Shown: piece after piece, positions 1-7,966 of the stretch
How the letters are laid out: each line of letters opens with the position of its first letter
How positions within the stretch are numbered: the stretch's first letter is position 1
The notes under the pieces: model-generated
The model's input: only the letters and a program-made list of their open reading frames with translations
What the model was told of the DNA's origin: nothing
The model's database searches: none
Position numbers and translations under genes: made by a program
Assembly: GCF_900078365.1 (NCBI RefSeq)
Contig: NZ_LT598653.1
Location: 3,419,501-3,483,500, forward strand
From: an uncultured Sphingopyxis sp.
GTDB taxonomy: Bacteria > Pseudomonadota > Alphaproteobacteria > Sphingomonadales > Sphingomonadaceae
Length of the DNA stretch: 64,000 bases
Reading direction: 5' to 3'

Positions 1-373
1 GGCGGCGAGCCTGAATTTCGAGAATAACGGCCGCATCATCCTGTCGAGCCTCCAGCGCAACAGCGATGGCGGCCAGACGATCAAATGGCAGCGTTGTTTC
101 GGCAATCTGGAGGTCGCATCGGCCTATGGCGTCGAGGGCACGGGCGCGACGGGGACCGATTTCCCCGGCATGGGCCCCGAGGGCCGCGAGGTGACCGCGG
201 TGGCGGGCACCGCGATCATGTTCGTCGAGGTCACCTATGAATATCAACCGCTGCTGTTCGGCGCCTGGCTGGGGCCGCAGACCATCCGTTCGACCGCGGC
301 CTATAATATCCGTGAGGCCCGCGACCTGTCGGGCGTGAAGTCGCCGGGCACGAAAGCCGATTGCGACGACTGA
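1..373 (+). CDS. TadE-like pilus assembly protein, C-terminal part (partial)
   Basis: The reading frame is open from base 2 to a TGA at 371-373, so only the C-terminal ~123 residues are present. The visible part has the pattern of sphingomonad TadE-like proteins: an NNGRII segment, a WQRCFG segment, a FPGMGP turn, a hydrophobic beta stretch (MFVEVTYEYQP) and a TIRSTAAYNIR segment near the end. TadE-family proteins are minor pseudopilins of Flp/Tad pili in the inner membrane. The N-terminal transmembrane helix that would settle the family lies outside the window, so the call rests on the C-terminal pattern only. Confidence 0.6.
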   Translation, partial: AASLNFENNGRIILSSLQRNSDGGQTIKWQRCFGNLEVASAYGVEGTGATGTDFPGMGPEGREVTAVAGTAIMFVEVTYEYQPLLFGAWLGPQTIRSTAAYNIREARDLSGVKSPGTKADCDD

Positions 374-441
374 TCGCGCCGCGGCGCGATTGCGATCGGG
401 CATTTATTCACGGCGCCCCGCCTGCTATCGCCCGCGCACCG

Positions 442-1350
442 ATGACGGCGACCCATCCCCCCGACAGCCAGCTTCGCGGCTTCGTCGCGCTGCTCCCCGC
501 CGCGGCGCGGCCCTATGCGCTGCTCGCGCGCTTCGACCGGCCGATCGGCTGGTGGCTGCTTTACTGGCCCTGCGCCTGGGCCATCGCGCTCGGCGGCGGC
601 GCGGTGAGCCATTGGCCGCTGTTCCTGTGGCTGCTGCTCGGTGCGATCGTCATGCGCGGGGCGGGCTGCGTCTATAACGACATCGTCGACCGCGATCTCG
701 ACGCGAAGGTCGCGCGCACCGCGTCGCGCCCGGTGGCGAGCGGGGCGGTGCCGGTGCGGAACGCCCTGCTGTGGACGATCGCCCTATCGCTCGTCGGGCT
801 GCTCGTGCTGCTGCAACTGCCGCGTCCGGCGCAGATTGTCGCGCTGGCGAGCCTGATCCTCGTCGCCGCCTATCCGTTCATGAAGCGCATCACCTGGTGG
901 CCGCAGGCGTGGCTGGGACTGGTGTTCAGCTGGGGCGCACTCGTCGCATGGATCGCGGTGGGCGGGCAGCAGGGGCTGGCGCTGCCTCTGCTCTATGCCG
1001 GCTGTATCGCGTGGGTGATCGGATACGACACCATCTATGCGCTGCAGGACATCGAGGATGATATGGTTGTAGGCGTGAAGTCGAGCGCGCGCGCGATGGG
1101 CGATCATGTGAAGGGCGGCGTCGCGATCTGCTACGCCGCCGCGCTCGGTTGCTGGGGCGGCGCGCTGTGGGCGGTGCGCCCCGATCCGCTGGCGCTCGCC
1201 GCGCTGCTGCCCGCGGCACTGCACCTGACCGGGCAAGTGGTGACGCTCGATCCCGTGAACGGCGAGGATGCGCTGGCGAAATTCCGGAGCAACCGCTTTG
1301 CGGGCCTGCTGGTGTTCGCGGCGATGTTGGTGGTGGGGATGGCGCCCTAA
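442..1350 (+). CDS. ubiA: 4-hydroxybenzoate polyprenyltransferase
   Basis: Integral membrane prenyltransferase of 302 residues that attaches the polyprenyl tail to 4-hydroxybenzoate in ubiquinone synthesis. The first Asp-rich motif, NDIVDRDLD, is at residues 79-87. The second, around DTIYALQDIEDD, starts near residue 196. Together they form the Mg-diphosphate site of the UbiA family. About eight hydrophobic segments are spread over the length. The ATG at 442 gives the usual N-terminus; the frame is open further upstream, but that would add a non-conserved extension. The stop overlaps the convergent brnA stop by four bases. Confidence 0.93.
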   Translation: MTATHPPDSQLRGFVALLPAAARPYALLARFDRPIGWWLLYWPCAWAIALGGGAVSHWPLFLWLLLGAIVMRGAGCVYNDIVDRDLDAKVARTASRPVASGAVPVRNALLWTIALSLVGLLVLLQLPRPAQIVALASLILVAAYPFMKRITWWPQAWLGLVFSWGALVAWIAVGGQQGLALPLLYAGCIAWVIGYDTIYALQDIEDDMVVGVKSSARAMGDHVKGGVAICYAAALGCWGGALWAVRPDPLALAALLPAALHLTGQVVTLDPVNGEDALAKFRSNRFAGLLVFAAMLVVGMAP

Positions 1351-1625
1351 AGACCCAAGGCCTTCCGCAGCTCCGCATTGATGCGGCTCTGCCAACGCGG
1401 CCCCATGGCGCGGAATTTTTCGAGCACAATGCTGTCGAGCCGCAGCGTCACCTGCTGCTTGGGATCGGCCGATTTTGGACGGCCGGGCTTGGTGAGCGTG
1501 CCCTGTGCCGGGCGCACGAGCTTGCCGCCGCGATAGACGGCAGCGCGGCGGAACTGGTCGTCCGTCCATTCGGGCAGATCGTCATCGTCCCACCCAGTGG
1601 TCAAATTTTCTTTGCTCTCGGACAT
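1347..1625 (-). CDS. brnA: BrnA-type antitoxin
   Basis: A 92-residue protein whose C-terminal third (KQQVTLRLDSIVLEKFRAMG, then QSRINAELRKAL) has the ribbon-helix-helix pattern of BrnA antitoxins. The N-terminal half is acidic and tryptophan-containing (DDDDLPEWTDDQF), which in this family contacts the toxin. The start lies 44 bases inside the 3' end of brnT, the usual toxin-first order with translational coupling. BrnA normally neutralises BrnT and represses the shared promoter; that role is inferred here from family and order. Confidence 0.85.
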   Translation of the reverse strand: MSESKENLTTGWDDDDLPEWTDDQFRRAAVYRGGKLVRPAQGTLTKPGRPKSADPKQQVTLRLDSIVLEKFRAMGPRWQSRINAELRKALGL

Positions 1626-1857
1626 TGCATTTTCTCATGGAAAAGACGCGTATGCCTTCCTCTGTGGGTGTGAAGGCAAACATCACCAAACGACCCTTCA
1701 GAAACCCGTAAGTCAGCAATCGAGGTTCGGGATAGGGCCTGCGGTCATCCTCCTGAACTACATGAACATCCTCAAAAACCTGGACGGCGTCCGCGAAATC
1801 CAATCCTCGATTTTCCAAGGTCCATTGGCGCTTCGATTCATCGTAGCTGATCTGCAT
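1582..1857 (-). CDS. brnT: BrnT-type ribonuclease toxin
   Basis: A 91-residue protein with the BrnT pattern: an N-terminal YDESKRQWTLENRGLDFADA segment, a VFED turn, a central hydrophobic strand (LVMFAF) and a C-terminal IRVFSMRKCNVREQRKF segment. BrnT toxins are small RelE-like endoribonucleases that arrest translation. The start at 1857 matches the family N-terminus and has only a weak GGGAAG signal. A much stronger GAGGAGGT lies before an out-of-frame ATG at 1913 (see findings). The gene is on the same strand as smc and follows it by 122 bases, with its own AT-rich promoter region. Confidence 0.87.
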   Translation of the reverse strand: MQISYDESKRQWTLENRGLDFADAVQVFEDVHVVQEDDRRPYPEPRLLTYGFLKGRLVMFAFTPTEEGIRVFSMRKCNVREQRKFDHWVGR

Positions 1858-1949
1858 ATCGGACTTCCCAAAGACAGGCCGCGCTGGTTGCGCGCCAGAA
1901 AGTGATCAAACATGACTACCTCCTCTGTCTAGCTGGTCAGTCAGCGATC

Positions 1950-1977
1950 AATTTAATGTAGTTACAAAAATAGTCAA
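1950..1977 (-). promoter_or_regulatory. Predicted brnTA promoter
   Basis: On the minus strand TTGACT (1977-1972) is followed after 16 bases by TAAATT (1955-1950). The stretch is clearly AT-richer than its surroundings and lies directly after the smc stop codon. It would produce a transcript entering brnT and brnA. Assigned by consensus match only. Confidence 0.5.
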
Positions 1978-1979
1978 TC

Positions 1980-4900
1980 TTATTCCGCCGCGAGCAGTTC
2001 CTCGGCACCGCCGAGGTCGACCGAGACGAGGCGCGAGACGCCGCGTTCGACCATCGTCACTCCGAACAGGCGGTGCATGCGCGCCATCGTGACCGCATTA
2101 TGGGTGACGATCAGGTAGCGGGTGGCGGTTTCGCGCGCCATGCGGTCGAGGAGGTCGCAGAAACGCTCGATATTGGCGTCGTCCAAAGGCGCGTCGACTT
2201 CGTCGAGGACGCAGATCGGCGCGGGGTTGGTGAGGAAGAGGCCGAAGATCAGCGCGACGGCGGTCAGCGCCTGCTCGCCGCCCGACAGCAAAGTCAGCGT
2301 GCCGAGCCGCTTGCCCGGCGGCTGCGCCATGATTTCGAGCCCCGCTTCCAAGGGATCGTCCGAATCGACGAGTTCGAGATGCGCCTGGCCGCCGTTGAAG
2401 AGCGTCGTGAAGAGGCGCTGGAAATGGGCGTTCACCGCCTCGAACGCCGCGAGCAGCCGCGCGCGGCCCTCGCGGTTGAGGCTGCCGATCGAACCGCGCA
2501 GGCGGTTCACCGCCTGCGTCAGCTCCTCGATCTCGCCGGCGTTCCGTGTCCGTTCGCTGTCGAGTTCGACGAGCTCGTCGGCGGCGACGAGATTGACCGG
2601 ACCGAGCCGCTCGCGGTCGGCGATCAATCGGTCGTGCTGCGCCGATTCGGCATTGGCGTCGCCGACGCTGGCGCTTTCGAAGCCGGCCTTTTGCGGAAGC
2701 AGCGGCGGCGGGCATTCGAAACGCTCGCCCGAGAGGCGGCCCATTTCGATGCGGCGGAGCTCGGCGTTTTCGGAGCGCGCCACGGCGCCCGCGCGCGTTT
2801 CGCGCGCGGCGGCGACGCGTTCGCGGATCGCATTGAGGGCGGCTTCGGCCTCACGCAACGCGGCCTCGGCGGCGCGTTCCTGCGCTTCGGCGGCGGCGAC
2901 CTTGTCGCGCAGCGCCGTTTGCCGGGCTTCGGCCTCGGCGCGCTGTTCGGCGAGCTTCGCGGGAGCGTCGGCGAGCTTCGCGGCTTCGGCGGCGAGCGCC
3001 TCGGCGCGCTTGTCCATTTCGGTCACGCGGCGCGCCGCTTCGCCCGCGCGCGCCTTCCAGCTCTTGATCTCGGCACTCACGACCGCCTGCCGCTCGCTGA
3101 GCGAAGCGAGCGTGCGTTCGTGCGCGGCGAGAGCGTCGCGTGCGGCATTGGCGTCGGCGCGCGCGCGCTCGGCGCTCTGCTCCTCGGCGTCGAGCGCGGC
3201 GCGCGCCAGCCGCTCGTCGGGGAGCGCGGCGAGCGCGGCTTGCTGCGCGGCGAGCGTCTCGGCGGCTTCCGTCGCGGCCTCGGCGAGCTCGGCGAGGCGG
3301 CGGTCGAACAGCGCGGCGGCATCGCGGTGCCGGTCGAGCGCGGCCTGCGCCTGATCGGCGGCGCGCAGCGCGGTGCGGCGCGTCTCGTCAGCCTGCGCGA
3401 GGCTCTTGCGCGCAGTGGCGGCGGCTTCGGTCAGTTCGGCGGCTTTCGCAGCGGCCGCGTCGCGGCGGTCGCGCAATTCCTGCACGCCGAGTTCGACCTG
3501 CGGGCGCTGCGCGGCGAGCGCGTCGAGGCGGTTCTGGCGTTGCAGCCGCTCGGTCGCGGTCGCGCCGTCGCCGCGCGTGACGAAGCCGTCCCAGCGGCGC
3601 ATCACGCCATCGAGGGTAACGAGGCGCTGACCGACGGCAAGCGGCTGACCCGTGTCGGTGTCGGCGACCGCGACCTGCGCGAGGCGGCGCGCGAGCGCGG
3701 CGGGGGCCTGCACATGACCGGCGAGGGGCTTGGTTCCGGCGGGTAGCGCGGGGTCGTCCTCGGCGGGTTCGGCGGCGCCCCAGCTGCGCGCCGCGTCGCG
3801 GTCGGTCCCCGCGTCGAGATCGTCGCCGAGCGCGGCGGCGAGCGCGGCTTCATAGCCGGGCGCGACGCGGAGCTGGTCGAGGATGCGATTCGTGTCGCTG
3901 CGCGCGGCGGCGAGCGCGCGTTCGAGCGTCGCGGCTTCGCCTTCGAGCGCGGCGAGCGCGGCGCGCGCTTCGGCGAGCCCCGCCTCGACGCCCGTAAGGT
4001 CGGCGGCAGTCGCTTCGCGGTCGGCCTCGGCCTCTTGCAGCGCGGTTTCGGCGGCGGCGATCGCGGCTTCGGCGGCCTCGGCGGCTTTCGTGCTTTCGGC
4101 GAGCGTCGCGGCGAGCGCGGCGCTGTCGCCGAGCGCGGCGACCTCGGCATCGACGCGCGCCTTGTCCCCAGCGACGCGGCGCACCGCGGCTTCGGCGCTG
4201 TCCACCGCCGATACCGCGATACGCCGGTCGGCCGCCTCGCTCGCGGCCTTGGCGCGCGCCTGTGCGAGCGCGACCTCGGCATCGCGCAGCCGCGCTTGCG
4301 CGGCGAGGCTGGCGTCGGCGAGCGCGGCCTTGCCTGTATCATGCCCGGCGATCTCCTGCGCGAGCGATTTCGTCTCGGCGTCGAGTGCGGTCAGCGCGGC
4401 ATGGGCTTCGCGCGCGAGTTCGCCTTCGTGCGCGCGGTCGTCGGCGATGCGCCGCTGCTGCGCCGCCAGATCCTCGATCCGCTGGAGCGCGGCGCGCTCC
4501 TCGCCCTGAAGGCGTACCTGGGTCGCGGTCGCCTCGGCGAGCGCGTCGCGCTGCGTCTGCGCATCAGCCCGGGCGGCCGCGACGCGGGTCGCGACCTCGG
4601 TCTGCGCTTTCGAGACGGTTTCGAGCTCGTCCTGCGCCGCCTTGACCGCCGCCTCGGCGGCATCGGCGTCGCGGCGCGCCTGATCGGCGGCTTCGGCGGC
4701 ATCGCGCCAGCGCGCGTAGATCAGCCGCCCCTCGGCAATGCGGATGTCGTCCGAGAGCTTCTTGTACTTCTCCGCCGCGCGCGCCTGCCGCCGCAGCGCG
4801 TTCGCGCGCACCTCCATGTCGGCGACGATTTCGGAGAGACGCGTCAGATTGGTCTCGGTCGCGCGCAGCTTCTGCTCGGCATCCTTGCGGCGGACGTGGA

Positions 4901-5423
4901 GCCCCGCGATGCCTGCCGCTTCCTCAAGCATCGCGCGGCGGTCGGTCGGCTTGGCGGCGATGACGTTCGCGATCTTGCCCTGGCTGACGAGCGCGGGGCT
5001 GTGCGCGCCGGTCGCGGCGTCGGCGAAGATCAGCGCGACATCCTTGGCGCGCACGTCGCGGCCGTTGGCGCGATAGGCGCTGCCCGCGCCGCGCTCGATG
5101 CGGCGGATGACCTCGAGATCGTCGCCGTCGCTCGAGTCCGACAGGCCCGCGACGAGCGCGCCTTCGGTATCGCAGTGGAGCGCGACCTCGGCAAAGTCGC
5201 GCGCCGGGCGCGACGAGGTGCCGGCGAAGATGACATCCTCCATCCCGCCGCCGCGCATCGATTTGGGCGACGATTCGCCCATCACCCAGCGGATCGCTTC
5301 CAAGAGGTTCGACTTGCCGCAGCCGTTGGGGCCGACGACGCCGGTCAGCCCGGGCTCGATGCGGAGCTCGGTGGGTTCGACGAAGCTTTTGAAACCGGTG
5401 AGGCGCAGCCGCTTTATCTGCAC
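1980..5423 (-). CDS. smc: Chromosome segregation protein SMC
   Basis: A 1147-residue structural-maintenance-of-chromosomes ATPase, normal length for the bacterial family. The N-terminal head carries a Walker A loop (GPNGCGKSN, about residues 32-40). The C-terminal head carries the LLSGGEQ signature (from residue 1045) and Walker B ending VLDEVDAPL (about 1071-1080). Between them are two very Ala/Glu/Arg-rich coiled-coil arms around a hinge near residues 510-620. It forms a DNA-entrapping ring with ScpA/ScpB, which are not in this window. The predicted start codon is GTG at 5423. High GC and coiled-coil composition produce long open frames on the opposite strand that are not genes. Confidence 0.97.
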   Translation of the reverse strand: MQIKRLRLTGFKSFVEPTELRIEPGLTGVVGPNGCGKSNLLEAIRWVMGESSPKSMRGGGMEDVIFAGTSSRPARDFAEVALHCDTEGALVAGLSDSSDGDDLEVIRRIERGAGSAYRANGRDVRAKDVALIFADAATGAHSPALVSQGKIANVIAAKPTDRRAMLEEAAGIAGLHVRRKDAEQKLRATETNLTRLSEIVADMEVRANALRRQARAAEKYKKLSDDIRIAEGRLIYARWRDAAEAADQARRDADAAEAAVKAAQDELETVSKAQTEVATRVAAARADAQTQRDALAEATATQVRLQGEERAALQRIEDLAAQQRRIADDRAHEGELAREAHAALTALDAETKSLAQEIAGHDTGKAALADASLAAQARLRDAEVALAQARAKAASEAADRRIAVSAVDSAEAAVRRVAGDKARVDAEVAALGDSAALAATLAESTKAAEAAEAAIAAAETALQEAEADREATAADLTGVEAGLAEARAALAALEGEAATLERALAAARSDTNRILDQLRVAPGYEAALAAALGDDLDAGTDRDAARSWGAAEPAEDDPALPAGTKPLAGHVQAPAALARRLAQVAVADTDTGQPLAVGQRLVTLDGVMRRWDGFVTRGDGATATERLQRQNRLDALAAQRPQVELGVQELRDRRDAAAAKAAELTEAAATARKSLAQADETRRTALRAADQAQAALDRHRDAAALFDRRLAELAEAATEAAETLAAQQAALAALPDERLARAALDAEEQSAERARADANAARDALAAHERTLASLSERQAVVSAEIKSWKARAGEAARRVTEMDKRAEALAAEAAKLADAPAKLAEQRAEAEARQTALRDKVAAAEAQERAAEAALREAEAALNAIRERVAAARETRAGAVARSENAELRRIEMGRLSGERFECPPPLLPQKAGFESASVGDANAESAQHDRLIADRERLGPVNLVAADELVELDSERTRNAGEIEELTQAVNRLRGSIGSLNREGRARLLAAFEAVNAHFQRLFTTLFNGGQAHLELVDSDDPLEAGLEIMAQPPGKRLGTLTLLSGGEQALTAVALIFGLFLTNPAPICVLDEVDAPLDDANIERFCDLLDRMARETATRYLIVTHNAVTMARMHRLFGVTMVERGVSRLVSVDLGGAEELLAAE

Positions 5424-5535
5424 GGGGCGTTCCCGGGCAGATCATCGAATCGCGGATGGTGCAACCTTGGTGTCACATATCCCCCATGCAGCCGTCATGC
5501 CGCGCGGCGGGGGGAGTCGCAAGGGGGTAGGAAGA

Positions 5536-5613
5536 CCGTCGCCCCCGCGAAGGCGGGGCCGCTGGAGAGGTGGCGCAAGGCCGACCGCGGCCCCCGCCTT
5601 CGCGGGGGCGACG
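5536..5613. repeat. Dispersed palindromic repeat, family A
   Basis: Two arms read GTCGCCCCCGCGAAGGCGGG and, inverted, GCCCCCGCCTTCGCGGGGGC around a short centre. Each arm also folds on itself through CCCCGCGAAGGCGGGG. Related copies are at 11175-11267, 20914-20997, 50418-50510 and 52375-52480. This copy lies between smc and the upstream lipoprotein gene. Confidence 0.85.
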
Positions 5614-5622
5614 ATTTCTATC

Positions 5623-6360
5623 TTAGCGCGCGCCCATCGTGCGCAGGCGGTCGCGCAAGGGCCCCCAGGCGGCGATGCCTTCGGCGACCTGGCCGTTGAT
5701 GACGAAGGTCGGGGTGCCGGTGATCTGGTACTTTTCGACCCCCGCGTTGGTGCCCTTTTCGATCGCCTCGACATTTTCGACCTTGCCGAGGCACTGCTGG
5801 ATCGTCGCGGCGGGGACGCCGCGCTGCTGGTAGAATTGGTCGATGCCCCAGCCCTTGGCGAGCGCGGTGAAACGCTGTGCGGGCGGCAGCTTCATCGCCG
5901 CCTCGATCCCCGGCTGCGGCTTCGACGCGCCGGCGATGAAGGCCTCATGCTCGATGAAGGTCGCATCGGCGAGCGGGAAGAAGCGGTCGGGGCCGGTGCA
6001 TTTGACGATCGCGGCGGCGATCGCGTCGACCGGGTGGAGCATGAAGGGGGTCAGCTTGTACGACACGCGGCCGGTGTCGACGAAGTCGCGCTTCAGCTCC
6101 TCGTGCGAGTCCTGCGTGAATTTCGCGCAGTGGCCGCAGGTGAAGGCGCCGAATTCTTCCAGCTTGATCGGGGCGTCGGGGTTGCCCATCACGACGCCGT
6201 CGCCATCGACGCGCACGACCTGCGACCAGCTCTTACCCGCGGGCGGCGCGACCTTCGCGACGACCTCCTGCTCCTTGGCGGGATCGGTCTTGCTTTCGCC
6301 GCAGCCGGCAAGGGCGAGCGCGCCCATCGAGGTCAGGAGGACGGTACGCAGCAGGGTCAT
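5623..6360 (-). CDS. DsbA-family thiol oxidoreductase, lipoprotein
   Basis: A 245-residue periplasmic thioredoxin-fold protein. The N-terminus is a lipoprotein signal with lipobox LAGC, placing the acylated Cys at residue 20. The active site CGHC is at residues 75-78 after a conserved EEFGAFTC segment. Near the C-terminus TGTPTFVING carries the cis-Pro loop of the DsbA / thioredoxin_4 family. It probably handles disulfide exchange in exported proteins while anchored to a membrane. It follows a second DsbA-like gene by 38 bases, so the two are likely co-transcribed and may be a paralogous pair with different anchoring. Confidence 0.88.
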   Translation of the reverse strand: MTLLRTVLLTSMGALALAGCGESKTDPAKEQEVVAKVAPPAGKSWSQVVRVDGDGVVMGNPDAPIKLEEFGAFTCGHCAKFTQDSHEELKRDFVDTGRVSYKLTPFMLHPVDAIAAAIVKCTGPDRFFPLADATFIEHEAFIAGASKPQPGIEAAMKLPPAQRFTALAKGWGIDQFYQQRGVPAATIQQCLGKVENVEAIEKGTNAGVEKYQITGTPTFVINGQVAEGIAAWGPLRDRLRTMGAR

Positions 6361-6398
6361 GATCTTTCTTTCTCCACAAAGGGGCGAATGCGGGGCTT

Positions 6399-7115
6399 TT
6401 AAGAGGCCTTGAGCGCGAGGTCGAGTTTCGATTTGAGCGCGGGCCATGCCGTCACTTCGGCGCCCCGGCCATTGACGAAAAAGCTGGGCGTGCCGGTGAC
6501 GCGGTCGGCACCCAGGCCGATGTTGGTCATGCCGGTGAGCTCGGCCTGCGCTACCTCGCTGTCGAGCGCGGCGTCGAGCTGCGCCTGCGCATAGCCGCGC
6601 GCACGCATCAGCGCGAAGAGGCCGGTGTCGGCGGCGATCTTGCGCGCCCGCTCGGCGGTGCTGCCTTCGAACCAGCTCTTTTTCTGCGCCTCGGTCGCTT
6701 TCTGGACCTTGGCGATCATCGCCGGGAAGGCGGCGAAGATCGCCTGATGATTGCCGACGAAGGCGCGCGCGCCGCCGGTGCGCGCGAGCAGCGCCGCGGT
6801 CATGTCGACCGGATCGCGGACGAGATTGCGATATTCGAACAGTATCAGTCCGCGGTCGACATAGCCGGTCTTGAGCGGCACGGCGCTCGCCTTCGCGAAA
6901 TCGGCGCAGATGTGGCAGGTGTAGCTGAAATATTCGACGAGCCGGACCTTGGCGGCGGGATTGCCGACGACGAAGGCACCGATCGGGCTGGTCGTGACAC
7001 TCTGCGACCATGTAGCGGATTTGGCGGGCGTCGCCGCGATCAGGCCGAGCGCCGCGCCCGAGAGCGCGAGCACCGCCGTGCGGCGGTCGAGATGCGGGTC
7101 GTCAAAAACGGACAT
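6399..7115 (-). CDS. DsbA-family thiol oxidoreductase
   Basis: A 238-residue secreted thioredoxin-fold protein. The N-terminus has a twin-arginine-like DRRTAVLAL followed by a hydrophobic stretch ending near AKSA at residue 34. The active site is CHIC at residues 67-70, within EYFSYTCHIC. The cis-Pro loop is VTGTPSFFVNG near the C-terminus. The ATG at 7115 was chosen because it lies 10 bases after the DUF721 stop. This gene and the downstream lipoprotein gene (5623-6360) are similar along their length, which suggests a tandem duplication; their active-site dipeptides differ (HI against GH). Confidence 0.88.
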   Translation of the reverse strand: MSVFDDPHLDRRTAVLALSGAALGLIAATPAKSATWSQSVTTSPIGAFVVGNPAAKVRLVEYFSYTCHICADFAKASAVPLKTGYVDRGLILFEYRNLVRDPVDMTAALLARTGGARAFVGNHQAIFAAFPAMIAKVQKATEAQKKSWFEGSTAERARKIAADTGLFALMRARGYAQAQLDAALDSEVAQAELTGMTNIGLGADRVTGTPSFFVNGRGAEVTAWPALKSKLDLALKAS

Positions 7116-7125
7116 GATCGAGGCC

Positions 7126-7722
7126 CTAACTGATTTTCGGAAGCCTGGGCGCCGCCGCGAGGCCGGCGGCCATGCGTTCAAGCACGGTCCTGAGTTCCGG
7201 ATCGCCGATGTCGCGGAGGCTGTCCCCCAGTTCGGCGGGTACGGGTTTGAGCATGGCCGGCGGCTGAACGGGCGCGGCGGGGGTGACCTGGCCGTGGGTC
7301 ATCCGCACGGCGGCGATCGCGGCATAGCCGAAGAAACGGTTCACCGCGGCGATGATGTCGGGCGCGACATGCTGGAGCATCGGCGCGTGCGCGCCGCTGA
7401 TCGTCAGGTGGAGCGTGCCGCCGGCCTTCTGCCCCGCCGGAAAGCGGATCATCGCGGGCTGGGTGACGTCGGCGAGGCGGTCGCCGACGATCTCGCGCCA
7501 GCGGCTGACCACCGACGACTGGACGAAGCCGAATTTGCGAAAGGCGGTGCGGCCGATTTCGGGGACGAGGTCGGAAATCGCGCGCGCCTCTCCGCCGCGC
7601 GGGCGTTCGTAGGGACGTGCGGAGGCCTTGGCGGTTTTCGCGCCGCCTTTCGCCCCACCCTTCGCCCTCGCCTTTTTGGGGGGCGGGCCGTCTCCCGTGG
7701 CTTTCGTCATGGGGAGCGCCAT
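7126..7722 (-). CDS. DUF721 (DciA-like) protein
   Basis: A 198-residue protein with a Lys/Ala-rich disordered N-terminus (residues 1-45) and a DUF721 domain at about 50-150. Recognisable parts are a SSVVSRWREIVGDRLADVTQP block and a following GTLHLTISGAHAPMLQH strand pair. DUF721 includes DciA, the replicative helicase loader or partner of many bacteria that lack DnaC/DnaI, but many members remain unassigned. It heads the minus-strand run to smc and is divergent from mutY, a conserved alphaproteobacterial arrangement. An in-frame ATG at 7710 is an alternative start; neither has a clear ribosome site. Confidence 0.82.
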   Translation of the reverse strand: MALPMTKATGDGPPPKKARAKGGAKGGAKTAKASARPYERPRGGEARAISDLVPEIGRTAFRKFGFVQSSVVSRWREIVGDRLADVTQPAMIRFPAGQKAGGTLHLTISGAHAPMLQHVAPDIIAAVNRFFGYAAIAAVRMTHGQVTPAAPVQPPAMLKPVPAELGDSLRDIGDPELRTVLERMAAGLAAAPRLPKIS

Positions 7723-7776
7723 GCCATAGGCGGGGGGTGAGCGTCCAGACTATCGACATGATTGGGGATACCATAT

Positions 7777-7936
7777 CCCCCCTCCCGCAGGCGGGAGGGG
7801 TAGTGAGACTTGCGAACTTGTTCGCTAGTCGCAGCGGGGTGGGCATGCGGGGTAGCGCAAGACCGATGCTGCCCACCCCGCTGCGACTAGGCAGCAAGCT
7901 GCCAAGTCTCGCTGCCCCTCCCGCTTGCGGGAGGGG
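7777..7936. repeat. Dispersed long palindromic repeat, family D
   Basis: The outer arms are CCCCTCCCGC-type GC hairpins (CCTCCCGCAGGCGGGAGG at the left, CCCTCCCGCTTGCGGGAGGG at the right). Inner inverted parts include AGTCGCAGCGGGGTGGG and CCCACCCCGCTGCGACTA, and GCAGCAAGCTGC near the right arm. It fills the divergent gap between DUF721 and mutY. Related copies are at 17555-17670, 43239-43369 and, with a variant core, 62594-62716. Confidence 0.85.
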
Positions 7937-7966
7937 AAAGCGGTGTTTTCAGATGCGTCTGTCATC

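Noticed and set aside
2073..5699. Long plus-strand open frames across smc
   Set aside because: They mirror the Ala/Glu/Arg-rich coiled coil of SMC read from the other strand and match nothing.
7777..7936. Regular palindromic repeats considered as a CRISPR array
   Set aside because: The units are inverted rather than direct, and there is no series of unique spacers or any cas gene.
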